31,219 nt of DNA from CAZQCI01 sp964592255. GTDB taxonomy: Bacteria > UBA10199 > SBBF01. The translations under genes were made by a program, and so were the position numbers. The first letter of the stretch is position 1; each line of letters begins with the position of its first letter. Location: contig CAZQCI010000017.1 in the NCBI GenBank assembly GCA_964592255.1, positions 1 through 31,219 on the forward strand, given 5' to 3'. Shown here one piece after another: positions 1-7,233 of the stretch. The notes under the pieces were generated by a model. It ran no database searches. It was not told the origin of the DNA and worked only from the letters and a program-made list of their open reading frames with translations.

Positions 1-343
1 AGCGGTCGATCACCCATAGAGGAGAAGGTGCAGAAGGGGTGATTAAGGAATCAAGGTCTAGAGATTTACCGCCCAAAGGAGGGGCTGACTGAACGGAAAA
101 AGAAATTAATGTAAAACATAATAATATTATTAATATACTATTGTTTTTAAAAGATAATTTTATATTCATAAATAAGTAATTTAAATTTTGACTACTATTT
201 TTTTAAGACAAAAAATTGAATATTCGGTTAATCGATTGGTGTCAATATTTTTATATTAAAAAATTATTGATGTTTAATTGTCTTTTTGAAGGTTGAAAGA
301 GGGCGGGGGGATAAAATTTTTTTATTTTAAAAGTATGTGGCAC

Positions 344-384
344 CTAAGATCTAAGATCTTTTTTAAGCTCTAAGATCTAAGATC
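344..384. repeat. 15-bp direct repeat CTAAGATCTAAGATC, two copies
   Basis: CTAAGATCTAAGATC occurs at 344-358 and again at 370-384. Each copy is itself a 7-bp tandem (CTAAGAT twice) and contains an AGATCT palindrome. The 26-bp period places the copies about two and a half helical turns apart. No function is known; a protein-binding site is possible. Confidence 0.75.
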
Positions 385-389
385 AATAA

Positions 390-417
390 ATTGGCGATCG
401 TAATCATGATCGCCAAT
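390..417. repeat. 10-bp inverted repeat (hairpin) with GATC in each arm
   Basis: ATTGGCGATC at 390-399 pairs perfectly with GATCGCCAAT at 408-417 around an 8-base loop. No T-tract follows on either strand, so it is a poor intrinsic terminator. An operator or other protein site fits better. It directly follows the 344-384 direct repeats. Confidence 0.6.
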
Positions 418-524
418 AAATATAATTATATTGCTACTTGATGTGTGTTGCTGAGTAAAAGTTTTTGAGATTAAAGAAAGATGAATGTTCAAAAAAGAAT
501 ATTTTGGCCCTATTTTTAGCCTTG

Positions 525-2102
525 TTAATTTAAATCGAGGGCTATTGGACCACTAAAGATGACGGTGCCATCTCCAGCGGAATCGGCACAACCACTTAAG
601 GTGCCCGTGATTTCATCCACGTCACACACCGTCACTGTATAAATCGTAAAAAAAGAACTGGCCATATACATAAGAGAGTCTGAATCGTTAAAAGTAAAAT
701 ATTGGACACCTAGAGGAATATCCCCACCGGAATCGGCGCAATTGCTGAGTTCCCCCGTTGTTGCATCGATATCACACACATCAATTGCTCCCCCACCGTA
801 ACTGACGTAGGCCAATGTGTTGGAGGCATTTAATGCCAGGCTGGAGGTTGTAGCAAAAATAGATCCTGCACCCGAATCAGCGCATGAATCGAAGAGTCCT
901 GTTGATCCATTAATCGTGCAGAGTGTAATGGCATCGGAATTGAAATCAGCGATATAAGCTTTGGTGTCCGATGCATTTAAGGCAATGTCGTTAGCTGTTA
1001 GAAAACCACTGCCAGTTAAGGCGCAAGCACTTAGGGTCCCATCACTTGTATCCACGTCGCATACCGAAACCTGAGAATTTCCCAAATTTCCTATGTAAGC
1101 CTTAGTTCCCGTCGCATTGAAATCTATCGTGCTGGGAAGGTCAAATCCGGATCCGGTTACGGTACAGCCACTTAATACGCCACTTTCTGTATCCACAGCA
1201 CAGACCATGATCGTATCGTTTCCCTCATTGACCACGTAGATAAAAAATTCATCGACAGATAAATGCACTCCAACAGGAGAATTGAAGATGGCTCCTACTC
1301 CTGAGTCTGAGCAGTTGTTAAGTTCCCCTGTATCGCCGGCGACCGTACATAACGATAATGAGTTATTGCTTACATTTGTGACGTAAATAAAGAGAGGGGT
1401 TACTTCCATTGTGGCTGTGTTGCTGGTGATGCTGTCAAGGGTTGCGCTCAAATCGCTTGTGCCCGCGGCCACTCCTGTAGCAAGCCCTGATGCTGAAATA
1501 ATTGCGGTCGCTTCATTGGAAGAATTCCACGTAACGGATGAAGTAATATTTGCTGTTGAATCATCCGAATAAGTTCCTGTCGCCGTGAATTGTTGAGTTT
1601 GCGAGGCTTGGAGAGAGTTACTTGTCGGTGTAATGCTAATGGCTGTAAGCGATGCTCCTGCCGGGATTAAATCAATGTCTAGTTCATCACTTGCTCCAGA
1701 GCAGAGGGAGCCTCCCGCTACACAAATGAGAAGATGATGACTGGCTTGTGTGTCGCTACTATCCACGGATCCAGTAATAGTAAGCTGTAGGGTACAGCTA
1801 CTTCCAGATTCTCCTTTAGGTTGTAGGGTAAACGTTGTTGTACAGGTATCGCTTTCGGTCCCTCCGCTGGTTACTTGTGCTACGTTGGGTGGTAAATATT
1901 TTACAAAATTATTTTCCTTGGAAACATCGGTATTATTGGAAACAGTATAATAAGCCGTAGTGCTTTCGCCTTCGTTCACGCTGGTAGGCAATACGGTATC
2001 GGTTTTAGTAGTAATAATGAAAGGGGATGGATTCGATACATCTGAACAGCTAGCGAGAATAAACAAAAAGATCCCTATTACATGATAAAAATGACGCAGC
2101 AT
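525..2102 (-). CDS. Lipoprotein with Big_2 Ig-like domain and six-repeat beta-propeller
   Basis: This is a predicted outer-membrane lipoprotein of 525 residues. A hydrophobic N-terminus ends in a lipobox (LASC, Cys19), and Ser at +2 suggests outer-membrane sorting. Residues about 150-236 form a bacterial Ig-like (Big_2) domain, recognisable from the SLTAISITPTS start and the TATGTYSDDST core. Residues 240-525 form six propeller-like repeats of about 48 residues, of the type seen in lactonase/YVTN proteins. Each repeat carries an invariant C-x11-C: Cys252/264, 301/313, 348/360, 395/407, 443/455 and 493/505. No catalytic signature is visible, so binding or adhesion at the surface is the likeliest role (inference). 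The start has an AAGGT Shine-Dalgarno about six bases upstream. The gene is divergent from the lipoprotein gene at 2315. Confidence 0.85.
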   Translation of the reverse strand: MLRHFYHVIGIFLFILASCSDVSNPSPFIITTKTDTVLPTSVNEGESTTAYYTVSNNTDVSKENNFVKYLPPNVAQVTSGGTESDTCTTTFTLQPKGESGSSCTLQLTITGSVDSSDTQASHHLLICVAGGSLCSGASDELDIDLIPAGASLTAISITPTSNSLQASQTQQFTATGTYSDDSTANITSSVTWNSSNEATAIISASGLATGVAAGTSDLSATLDSITSNTATMEVTPLFIYVTNVSNNSLSLCTVAGDTGELNNCSDSGVGAIFNSPVGVHLSVDEFFIYVVNEGNDTIMVCAVDTESGVLSGCTVTGSGFDLPSTIDFNATGTKAYIGNLGNSQVSVCDVDTSDGTLSACALTGSGFLTANDIALNASDTKAYIADFNSDAITLCTINGSTGLFDSCADSGAGSIFATTSSLALNASNTLAYVSYGGGAIDVCDIDATTGELSNCADSGGDIPLGVQYFTFNDSDSLMYMASSFFTIYTVTVCDVDEITGTLSGCADSAGDGTVIFSGPIALDLN

Positions 2103-2139
2103 ATCTGACCTTTCCCTTTCCAGAGTGGAACGAGTATGA

Positions 2140-2157
2140 CACTTTTTTAAAAAAGTG
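2140..2157. repeat. 18-bp perfect palindrome in a divergent intergenic region
   Basis: CACTTTTTTAAAAAAGTG is a perfect palindrome with no loop, 38 bp upstream of the start at 2102 and between two divergent lipoprotein genes. The position suits an operator for the minus-strand gene, but A/T-rich palindromes arise easily by chance in this DNA. Confidence 0.4.
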
Positions 2158-2281
2158 CCTATAAAATAGAAGGGGACTCTTTCGGGAGTGAGAGTCTGAT
2201 CAATACGTAGGAAAAGTGGGTAGTAGTACTGCTGCTGAAAAGTTTGAATTCTTGTAAATAAAAGAAAAAAATAATACTCTT

Positions 2282-2311
2282 TCCCCCGGGTCGGTTTTTA
2301 TCAAAGGGGGA
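2282..2311 (+). promoter_or_regulatory. Possible hairpin pairing with the ribosome-binding site
   Basis: TCCCCC at 2282-2287 is complementary to GGGGGA at 2306-2311, which contains the Shine-Dalgarno of the gene starting at 2315. A six-pair G-C stem with an 18-base loop could hide the ribosome-binding site. This is a reading of complementarity only. Confidence 0.3.
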
Positions 2312-2314
2312 TTC

Positions 2315-3709
2315 ATGAAGTATTTTTTATTGTTGATACTCGTTGGGGGTATTGCCTGCAACAGTAGTACTCCGCAGTTTTCCGTTGGGGGTACCATCAC
2401 TGGCTTAAATGGTACCGTGGTTTTACAAAATAATGCCGGAGATGATTTGACCTTAACGGCTGATGGTTCTTTTACCTTTCCCACTGAAGTATCTTATGGG
2501 TCAAATTATTCTGTTACTGTCTTGACCCAACCCACAGGGCAGGGTTGTAACGTGACCCAATCTTCCGGTACCATTGGAACGGCGGATGTCACCAATGTTC
2601 TGGTGACTTGTCTTGATTCTTTAGGATCAACAACTCTTATTGATGTGACCCCCAGTATTCAGACGGGGGTTTTTTCAAGCTACAATAGTCAGCGTGATCA
2701 ATTTTTACTCACATGGTGGGATGCCGATGAAGATAGTATCGATTTCATGATTTATAATTCGGACGGAAGTATTGCCGTTCCCTATACCTTACTTTTTGAT
2801 GCCACCATGACTCCGCTTTCGGATGTTGTAAGCTGCTACAATTCTCACCTGGATGAGTATTTTATTTCTTGGAATGAATATACTACCAGTAGCGGTGCTT
2901 TTGCTATTGTGGACGCCGATGGCAGTGTAGTTCAAGGGCTCACGGCGCTTACCGGTACCCATGCTCCTAACGGAAACGTCGAATGTAGTTATAACAGTAC
3001 CGATCATCAATATTTGCTAACGTGGACCGATAGTTCCAATGATATCTTTTTTGCGATCATTAACGAAGATGGAACTGAAGATGTGTCAGAAACATCTATC
3101 CCCAACGTTGGTGGACTTCACACGAGTGGGCCGAATGTGTTTTCCAGTTATAACAGTGTTAGCAACGAATATTTTCTTACATGGTCAAGCTCCGATTTTT
3201 CTGTCTGTTTCGCCATCTATGACGCGGATGGAACCGCTCTACAGACGGCTACGGCTATTTCTTCTGCACAAGGCTATAGCGACATTAAAAATTGTTATAA
3301 TAGCGTGAATGATGAATATTTTATCCCTTGGCGTGATAGTGGTGGTGTGACTTATTTCAGTATTTATGATGCGGATGGGACTCTTCTTACTTCCCCCCAA
3401 ATCATCGCCGATTTTACAAGCGATATCATTTATGGACCCGTTAATTGTTCTTATAATAACGTTCATAACAATTATTTGTTAACGGGTCTTGACGGCGTGA
3501 CGTTGGAGGTTCTTTATGCCCTTGTATCCGATCAAGGTGATATTGAAATAGAGCCCACCATCATTTCAAATCCTTCCGATTTGCTGAGTCATAAAACAGT
3601 TTACAGCAGTTTTGGTGAAACAAGTGATACGACTTTTATAACATGGATGGCGGATGATTTAGGCTCGGTCTTTAATGGCTATTTGGTTCTCTATAATTTT
3701 TCTCCTTAA
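2315..3709 (+). CDS. Repeat lipoprotein with about seven YNS...W repeats
   Basis: This is a predicted lipoprotein of 464 residues. The N-terminal hydrophobic segment ends at Cys15 (GIAC; Gly at -3 is less usual). Residues about 20-100 resemble a small beta-sandwich domain common in bacterial lipoproteins, with the pattern VGGTITGLNGTVVLQNN followed later by VTVLTQPTGQGC. From about residue 118 come some seven repeats of about 50 residues, each with a core like SSYNSxxxxFLLTWxD (variants CYNS, CSYNS, SSFGE), as in beta-propeller blades. The last copy is degenerate. No enzyme motif is visible. The Shine-Dalgarno AAGGGGG ends four bases before the ATG. A run of terminator-like hairpins follows the gene. 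Confidence 0.85.
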   Translation: MKYFLLLILVGGIACNSSTPQFSVGGTITGLNGTVVLQNNAGDDLTLTADGSFTFPTEVSYGSNYSVTVLTQPTGQGCNVTQSSGTIGTADVTNVLVTCLDSLGSTTLIDVTPSIQTGVFSSYNSQRDQFLLTWWDADEDSIDFMIYNSDGSIAVPYTLLFDATMTPLSDVVSCYNSHLDEYFISWNEYTTSSGAFAIVDADGSVVQGLTALTGTHAPNGNVECSYNSTDHQYLLTWTDSSNDIFFAIINEDGTEDVSETSIPNVGGLHTSGPNVFSSYNSVSNEYFLTWSSSDFSVCFAIYDADGTALQTATAISSAQGYSDIKNCYNSVNDEYFIPWRDSGGVTYFSIYDADGTLLTSPQIIADFTSDIIYGPVNCSYNNVHNNYLLTGLDGVTLEVLYALVSDQGDIEIEPTIISNPSDLLSHKTVYSSFGETSDTTFITWMADDLGSVFNGYLVLYNFSP

Positions 3710-3743
3710 ATCCCGCAGAGGGGGTTTGATCCTTCGAAAAACT

Positions 3744-3759
3744 CGGCCCCTTGGGGCCG
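3744..3759 (-). terminator. Terminator-like hairpin (T-tract on the minus strand)
   Basis: CGGCCCC at 3744-3750 pairs with GGGGCCG at 3753-3759. Read on the minus strand, the stem is followed by AGTTTTTCG, like an intrinsic terminator. The hairpin lies just downstream of the plus-strand lipoprotein gene. It is the first of three GAGTTTTTC-tailed hairpins within 140 bp. Confidence 0.5.
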
Positions 3760-3783
3760 AAAATTAGATTGTTTTTCTCAAGA

Positions 3784-3815
3784 TGAAAAACGGGAGATTG
3801 CTCCCGAGTTTTTCA
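3784..3815 (+). terminator. Rho-independent terminator after the 2315 gene
   Basis: CGGGAG at 3791-3796 pairs with CTCCCG at 3801-3806 around an ATTG loop. GAAAAA precedes it and AGTTTTTC follows, so it could work in both directions. An alternative weaker stem (GTTTTTC at 3771-3777 with GAAAAAC at 3785-3791) would compete with it. Confidence 0.65.
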
Positions 3816-3854
3816 TTCCCCGTCACTGGTGGCGAAAAGTTATTCATTCTTGAT

Positions 3855-3880
3855 ACTCCGCTGCTTGCGGCGGAGTTTTT
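3855..3880 (+). terminator. Second plus-strand terminator-like hairpin
   Basis: ACTCCGC at 3855-3861 pairs with GCGGAGT at 3870-3876, followed by TTTTT. It lies between the 2315 gene and the small membrane protein. It makes a GTG start at 3829 for the next gene unlikely, because that start would place a terminator inside the coding region. Confidence 0.55.
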
Positions 3881-3921
3881 CATTGAAAAAACGATCAGAT
3901 AATTTATTTAAGAAAAGAAAT

Positions 3922-4281
3922 ATGGACTCTCAAATAAACATGTCTCCGGGGCAAAAATTTTTGGTTTATCTTGCTTGGGGCTTGAGCTTTGGTGCGTATG
4001 GTTTTGGATTGTTATTAGGAATATTAATTCCTTTTACTATCGGCATGTCGGGGCTTTTCATTCCTATTCCTATTCTTCTACTTGCGGTGGGTTTTTTACT
4101 CAGTAACAAAATAAGGCTTAATCCTTCTTTGCCACCTCATCTTAAAGCCAAAGCAGAGGCTGCTTATAAAATAAGTCGATCTAGTCTTAAGGCTATCGGC
4201 TGGGCGATGGTGGCCTTCATTGGTGTTGTGGTGTTTGCCTTGATGATTTCAATCATCATGAAGCTTTTTTTACATAAATAA
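3922..4281 (+). CDS. Small membrane protein, function unknown
   Basis: This is a protein of 119 residues that I do not recognise. Starting at ATG 3922 (MDSQINMSPGQ) it has a short hydrophilic head. Two adjacent hydrophobic stretches follow (about residues 11-38 and 40-58: FGLLLGILIPF, IPIPILLLAVGFLLS). A polar linker with KAKAEAAYKISR comes next, and then a C-terminal membrane helix (AMVAFIGVVVFALMISI). The frame is open upstream to a GTG at 3829, but that stretch overlaps the terminator hairpin at 3855-3880 and is basic and unlike a membrane-protein N-terminus, so ATG 3922 is preferred. The gene ends in an A/T-only inverted repeat (4277-4297) and converges on the beta-helix gene. Confidence 0.65.
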   Translation: MDSQINMSPGQKFLVYLAWGLSFGAYGFGLLLGILIPFTIGMSGLFIPIPILLLAVGFLLSNKIRLNPSLPPHLKAKAEAAYKISRSSLKAIGWAMVAFIGVVVFALMISIIMKLFLHK

Positions 4282-4388
4282 AAAAATATTTTTTATTGAA
4301 GTTATAAATCTACCTAGAATCAATTATAAAGATGAAGAGGGGACTAAGATTCATCCCCAGGATTGACCAGACTTTTTTGGGAAAAGAA

Positions 4389-5382
4389 CTATTCAGAATA
4401 AATGTCACAAGTGCCTGTGTCATAATAACACAGAGCTCGGGTTGACGTTGTATCTGTAAAAGACTCTCCACTTGGGTCGATAGTGATGTAGCCGGAAGCC
4501 GCTAACGAAAAGAATCCTTGTGCTCCTGGTTCTTTTAAGTAAATGACAATGGGGTTTTCGTCTTCACTCACAGTGCCATAGGCCCAAAAAGTAGAATCTT
4601 CTCCAACGTAGAAATTCCAAAAACCAACCGTGCTGTCTGACAGGGTTACATCGTAGGTCCCTGTATTGATGGCAAAATAGCCCCCATTATCTAGATAGTT
4701 GAGAGGACTATTTTGCATCACAATGTCTCCATCGTCTGGAGACAAGACAACAGAGCCTTCAACATACATTCCGCCCACTTCAGAACCTGAATAATTATCT
4801 GTAAACATTCCACTATACACAACAACCGACCCGCCATCTTCTACGGCCAGTGTAGCACCGTAATCTGTTGATTCGTTGTTGGAAATAATGTTGTCTGTTA
4901 AGTCTAAACTGGCGCCGTCTTTAACTAAGATAGCCCCACCGTGTGTGGGCGAATAACTTCCGGAAATGGTTATTCCTTCAATGGCAAAATCTCCATTGCT
5001 GAGTGTAAAAGCACGTTCGGAACCATCTCCGGTTACCACAACATCTGCGCCTGCTTTGGCTTTGAAGGTGAGGTCTTTTCCACGAGCATTGACTGATTCG
5101 TTATAAGTTCCTGAGCAGATTGTTATGGTATCTCCACTATTACTGTTATCGACAGCGTCCTGAATTGTTGAGTAGTCAGTACCACACCCGGCTTCTAAGG
5201 TTTCATCCTCCGATCCGTTACAGTTTTCATCAATGCCATCTCCATGAATTTCATCGGCATCAGGATGCACGCTGGCGTTACTGTCATTACAGTCATCCCC
5301 ATCACAGGCCTCGCTGTTATAGCCATCGTTATCCTGGTCAGGGTTAGTGCATTCATGGCTTGAGGTATCTAAAGTTGATGAA
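4389..5382 (-). CDS. MopE-type Asp/Cys motif plus beta-helix surface protein (C-terminal part, gap at 5')
   Basis: This is the C-terminal 331 residues of a secreted protein whose 5' side runs into the N gap at 5383-5392. The first visible residues carry an Asp/Asn/Cys-rich motif (DNDGYNSEACDGDDCNDSN, then DGIDENCNG). That motif is typical of the putative metal-binding MopE-like motif found in Myxococcota and other Deltaproteobacteria. The next segment (GCGTDYSTIQDAVDNS, TITICSGTYNE) is the usual entry to a right-handed parallel beta-helix. It is followed by turns containing GGAI, FTDN and GGMY, which resemble chlamydial Pmp repeats. The C-terminus (YYDTGTCDIYSE) has a Cys pair and no autotransporter barrel. 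A start further in would cut the MopE motif in two. A surface or extracellular binding role is inference. Confidence 0.75.
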
Positions 5383-5392
5383 NNNNNNNNNN
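5383..5392. other. Assembly gap (10 N)
   Basis: Ten Ns mark a scaffold join of unknown true length inside the beta-helix gene. The reading frames on the two sides cannot be linked. Confidence 0.99.
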
Positions 5393-5577
5393 GCCAGCCC
5401 GAGGCATAAAATTAAAGGTGTGATACACGTATAGGAAGAAGAGTGTGATGAATTGTCTGGAGCTTGAGGCAGGTTACTTGGATCTGAATCAACCAGGGGA
5501 GTTGCAAGAGTGAGAGAGCTGTTATTTGTAAAATTATGAATATCATAACTTCCAGTGGTAGAAGTAATAGGCGCCAT
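5393..5577 (-). CDS. N-terminal part of the gap-interrupted secreted protein
   Basis: This is a 61-residue fragment open into the gap. The start is well supported: AGGAGG sits four to five bases before the ATG at 5577. The N-terminus (MAPITSTTGSYDIHN) is polar and lacks a normal signal peptide. It is rich in Ser, Thr and Asn, and a short hydrophobic stretch (ITPLILCLGLA) appears only just before the gap. It probably belongs to the same gene as 4389-5382, but this is not provable across the Ns. If the gap is misplaced the two pieces could be unrelated. Confidence 0.5.
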
Positions 5578-5666
5578 AAAACCTCCTTTTCATAAGTGTG
5601 ATCTAATTTTTAATATTAAATTAAATAAAAAGGCAATCTAGGATTTTGTATCCCTCATCACTTGTA

Positions 5667-5686
5667 AACCATTGCCAGAAATGGTT
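5667..5686 (+). promoter_or_regulatory. 7-bp hairpin in the ferredoxin leader
   Basis: AACCATT at 5667-5673 pairs with AATGGTT at 5680-5686 around GCCAGA, 20 bp before the ferredoxin start. It could be a leader structure. No T-tract follows, so it is not a terminator. Confidence 0.3.
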
Positions 5687-5706
5687 GGCTTTGTCATAAA
5701 TTAAGG

Positions 5707-6048
5707 ATGAACCCAATTATTACTAAACTTGGTATTCCTAAAATTCAACGTCACATTTTTTTATGTTGTGATCAGGCCAAGCCTAAATGTTGTTCAAAAG
5801 AAGATAGTTTAGTGTCTTGGGAATTTTTAAAAGAACGCTTGAAAGAACTTAACCTTGTAGGTGAAGCCGGCACGGTATTTCGTACTAAAGTTCATTGCTT
5901 GCAAGTGTGTGAACAAGGGCCTGTGGCTGTGGTGTACCCGGATGGTGTTTGGTATCACTCCTGTACGCCGGAAGTGTTGGAACGCATTATTCAGGAGCAT
6001 TTAATTGGTGGAAAACCGGTTGAGGACTATGTGCTGTACCAAAAATAA
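5707..6048 (+). CDS. Thioredoxin-fold [2Fe-2S] ferredoxin-like protein
   Basis: This is a cytosolic electron-transfer protein of 113 residues, the usual size for the thioredoxin-like [2Fe-2S] ferredoxin family (COG3411 type). The start RHIFLCCDQAKPKCC gives the first Cys group (20/21 and 28/29), and CLQVC gives Cys64 and Cys68. Together they match the family's cluster-ligand pattern of two distant Cys followed by C-x3-C. The GPVAVVYPDGVWY and C-terminal helix segments are also typical. The start ATG has AAGG directly against it, which is too close for a good Shine-Dalgarno, but no better start precedes the first Cys. It is divergent from the beta-helix gene and shares no operon, so its redox partner is unknown. 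Its last 110 bp are duplicated exactly at 7408-7517. Confidence 0.88.
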   Translation: MNPIITKLGIPKIQRHIFLCCDQAKPKCCSKEDSLVSWEFLKERLKELNLVGEAGTVFRTKVHCLQVCEQGPVAVVYPDGVWYHSCTPEVLERIIQEHLIGGKPVEDYVLYQK

Positions 6049-6049
6049 T
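5940..6049 (+). repeat. 110-bp direct repeat, copy A (ferredoxin 3' end)
   Basis: Bases 5940-6049 are identical to 7408-7517 in the same orientation. The repeat covers the last 36 codons of the ferredoxin, its stop codon (6046-6048) and one further base. Sequence on both sides then differs immediately. Confidence 0.95.
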
Positions 6050-6090
6050 CGTGTCATTTTTTGATTAAGGTAAGTTGTTTGAAAAGGAGT

Positions 6091-6118
6091 ATCCCTGGCT
6101 CTTGTGTGAGCCAGGGAT
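6091..6118. terminator. Strong hairpin between convergent genes
   Basis: ATCCCTGGCTC at 6091-6101 pairs perfectly with GAGCCAGGGAT at 6108-6118 around a six-base loop. It lies between the ends of the ferredoxin (plus) and RTX-like (minus) genes. T-tracts are weak on either strand (TTTTC on the minus side after ACTCC), so it may end transcription in both directions inefficiently. Confidence 0.6.
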
Positions 6119-6141
6119 TGTCCTGGATATGTTTTTCAAAT

Positions 6142-6900
6142 TTAATCCGCACAAAATGTATCGCTAGCATGGAAATTATCTTCTTCCAAGAGGGTAGGGT
6201 CATCTTCCACTTCAGTTCCAAGAAAGTAAGCTGTAGAACTCCACGCACTATTCAGATAAAACATTGTAAATTCTGGGCATGACCATATTTCATCAGTATC
6301 GCCGTCATCTTCAGCAACATCTGTTAAAAATGGAAACTCGCCATCAATATAATCGCATTGGCCATCATCTGGTGAGACAACCGCCAAGCCTTCATCGCTT
6401 AAATTATAAACTAACTTATCAGTACCAGAGCCAAGGGCAACGCAGCTGATGCTATTGCCTGTTGCAGACAAGGTATCGTCCCCGGATTGAGTTGAAATGA
6501 CTAAAACACCTCCAATAGCAATGACAGAGTCATCCCCGGCTCCAGAATCGATTTCCGTAAGCCCATCCTCTATAAGAGTCGTAATTTTATCGCTACCAGA
6601 GCCTGTGTCGATAGTCAGGCGATTAAAAGATACTTTTTCTGTTTCGGTTGTGACGGTGTCATCGCCAGAATCTGTTGTGACTGTCACATGGCCCGTATAA
6701 GGGGTATCTGTTGTCAGGTTCACCGTATCATTACATCTGCCGGTCTTAATGATGACCTCATCAATATCGGTTAAATCGTAATCGTTTAAATCGATAGTAT
6801 CATTTTGAATAGTTCCAGTAATGGTTAATGATGACCCATCTGAAGAAGAACTTTCAACGACAGAGATGTCATCGGGATTTCCAGTTTTACAAAGGTCGCT
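6142..6900 (-). CDS. RTX-like acidic secreted protein (C-terminal part, gap at 5')
   Basis: This is 252 residues of a very acidic, Asp/Ser/Thr/Gly-rich protein, open upstream into the gap at 6901-6910. Short degenerate repeats (DSGDDTV, GSGSDKI, DSGAGDDSV, QSGDDTL, GSGTDKL) recall the GGxGxDxL nonapeptides of RTX/hemolysin-type calcium-binding proteins. They lack the strict consensus. The C-terminal 70 residues are non-repetitive and contain three Cys (QCDYIDGEF, WSCPEF, TFCAD). The signal peptide appears to be supplied by 6911-7016. The gene is flanked by the 110-bp direct repeats, so it may be cassette cargo. A calcium-stabilised surface or secreted role is inference. Confidence 0.72.
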   Translation of the reverse strand, partial: SDLCKTGNPDDISVVESSSSDGSSLTITGTIQNDTIDLNDYDLTDIDEVIIKTGRCNDTVNLTTDTPYTGHVTVTTDSGDDTVTTETEKVSFNRLTIDTGSGSDKITTLIEDGLTEIDSGAGDDSVIAIGGVLVISTQSGDDTLSATGNSISCVALGSGTDKLVYNLSDEGLAVVSPDDGQCDYIDGEFPFLTDVAEDDGDTDEIWSCPEFTMFYLNSAWSSTAYFLGTEVEDDPTLLEEDNFHASDTFCAD

Positions 6901-6910
6901 NNNNNNNNNN
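6901..6910. other. Assembly gap (10 N)
   Basis: Ten Ns mark a second scaffold join of unknown length, inside the RTX-like gene shortly after its signal peptide. Confidence 0.99.
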
Positions 6911-7016
6911 CGCTCAAATTAAGTTTTGGAAAAGTATGCATTATTGCCTGCGCTTGTCCTGTAAAGAAAATCAAGGATACTAAAAATGTATAACTTAATA
7001 ATTTGAAAAACCTCAT
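6911..7016 (-). CDS. N-terminal part of the RTX-like protein with signal peptide
   Basis: This is a 35-residue fragment open into the gap. It has a classic Sec signal peptide: basic start (MRFFK), hydrophobic core (YTFLVSLIFFTG) and an AxA cleavage site (QAQA). The start at 7016 has AAGGA about six bases upstream. It is in the right place and orientation to be the start of the gene at 6142-6900. The join cannot be verified across the Ns. Confidence 0.65.
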
Positions 7017-7233
7017 AAGAGTTCCTTTTATAGATTAAGGTTCCTGATTAACAGATATCTGCTGATCATGAATCTTGGTTAAATGGTTTATAATGCGACC
7101 GTTGCTTACTAGCAGGGTTGATCGAAAAAACTAGGTCGAATCTATCGATTATATTTTTTATATTCACAAAAGTGAACGAAAGAGGGGGGGTAAGTAGGGT
7201 TGCGGTTTTTTTCTAGTGGGCTATTAAATCTTT
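7017..7233. other. Intergenic region between divergent RTX-like and acyltransferase-fragment genes
   Basis: There is no gene here. TATAAT at 7089-7094 is a possible plus-strand -10 box, but no good -35 box sits 16-18 bp before it. The last 27 bp before 7234 match the same position upstream of the intact acyltransferase at about 70%, including the shared ATCTTTATG. Homology between the two acyltransferase copies therefore begins before the start codon. Confidence 0.5.

Larger units (their letters stand above)
1..524. other. AT-rich intergenic region, no convincing gene
   Basis: No supported gene is seen. One plus-strand frame is open from the window edge to a stop at 90-92 and could be the tail of a gene outside the window, but 29 residues are too few to recognise. 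From about 93 to 340 the DNA is very A+T rich. Positions 344-417 hold a direct repeat, a cluster of GATC sites and a hairpin, listed separately. The region lies 3' of the lipoprotein gene at 525-2102, so it is not that gene's promoter. Confidence 0.6.

Noticed and set aside
3..92. Plus-strand open frame from the window edge as the tail of a gene
   Set aside because: Only 29 codons with no recognisable motif; cannot be separated from chance.
93..417. A replication origin (A+T-rich stretch plus GATC cluster)
   Set aside because: No DnaA-box-like sequences and no dnaA, gyrB or similar genes nearby.
3829..3921. GTG 3829 as start of the small membrane protein
   Set aside because: It would run the coding region through a terminator hairpin, and the added N-terminus is basic and unlike the rest.
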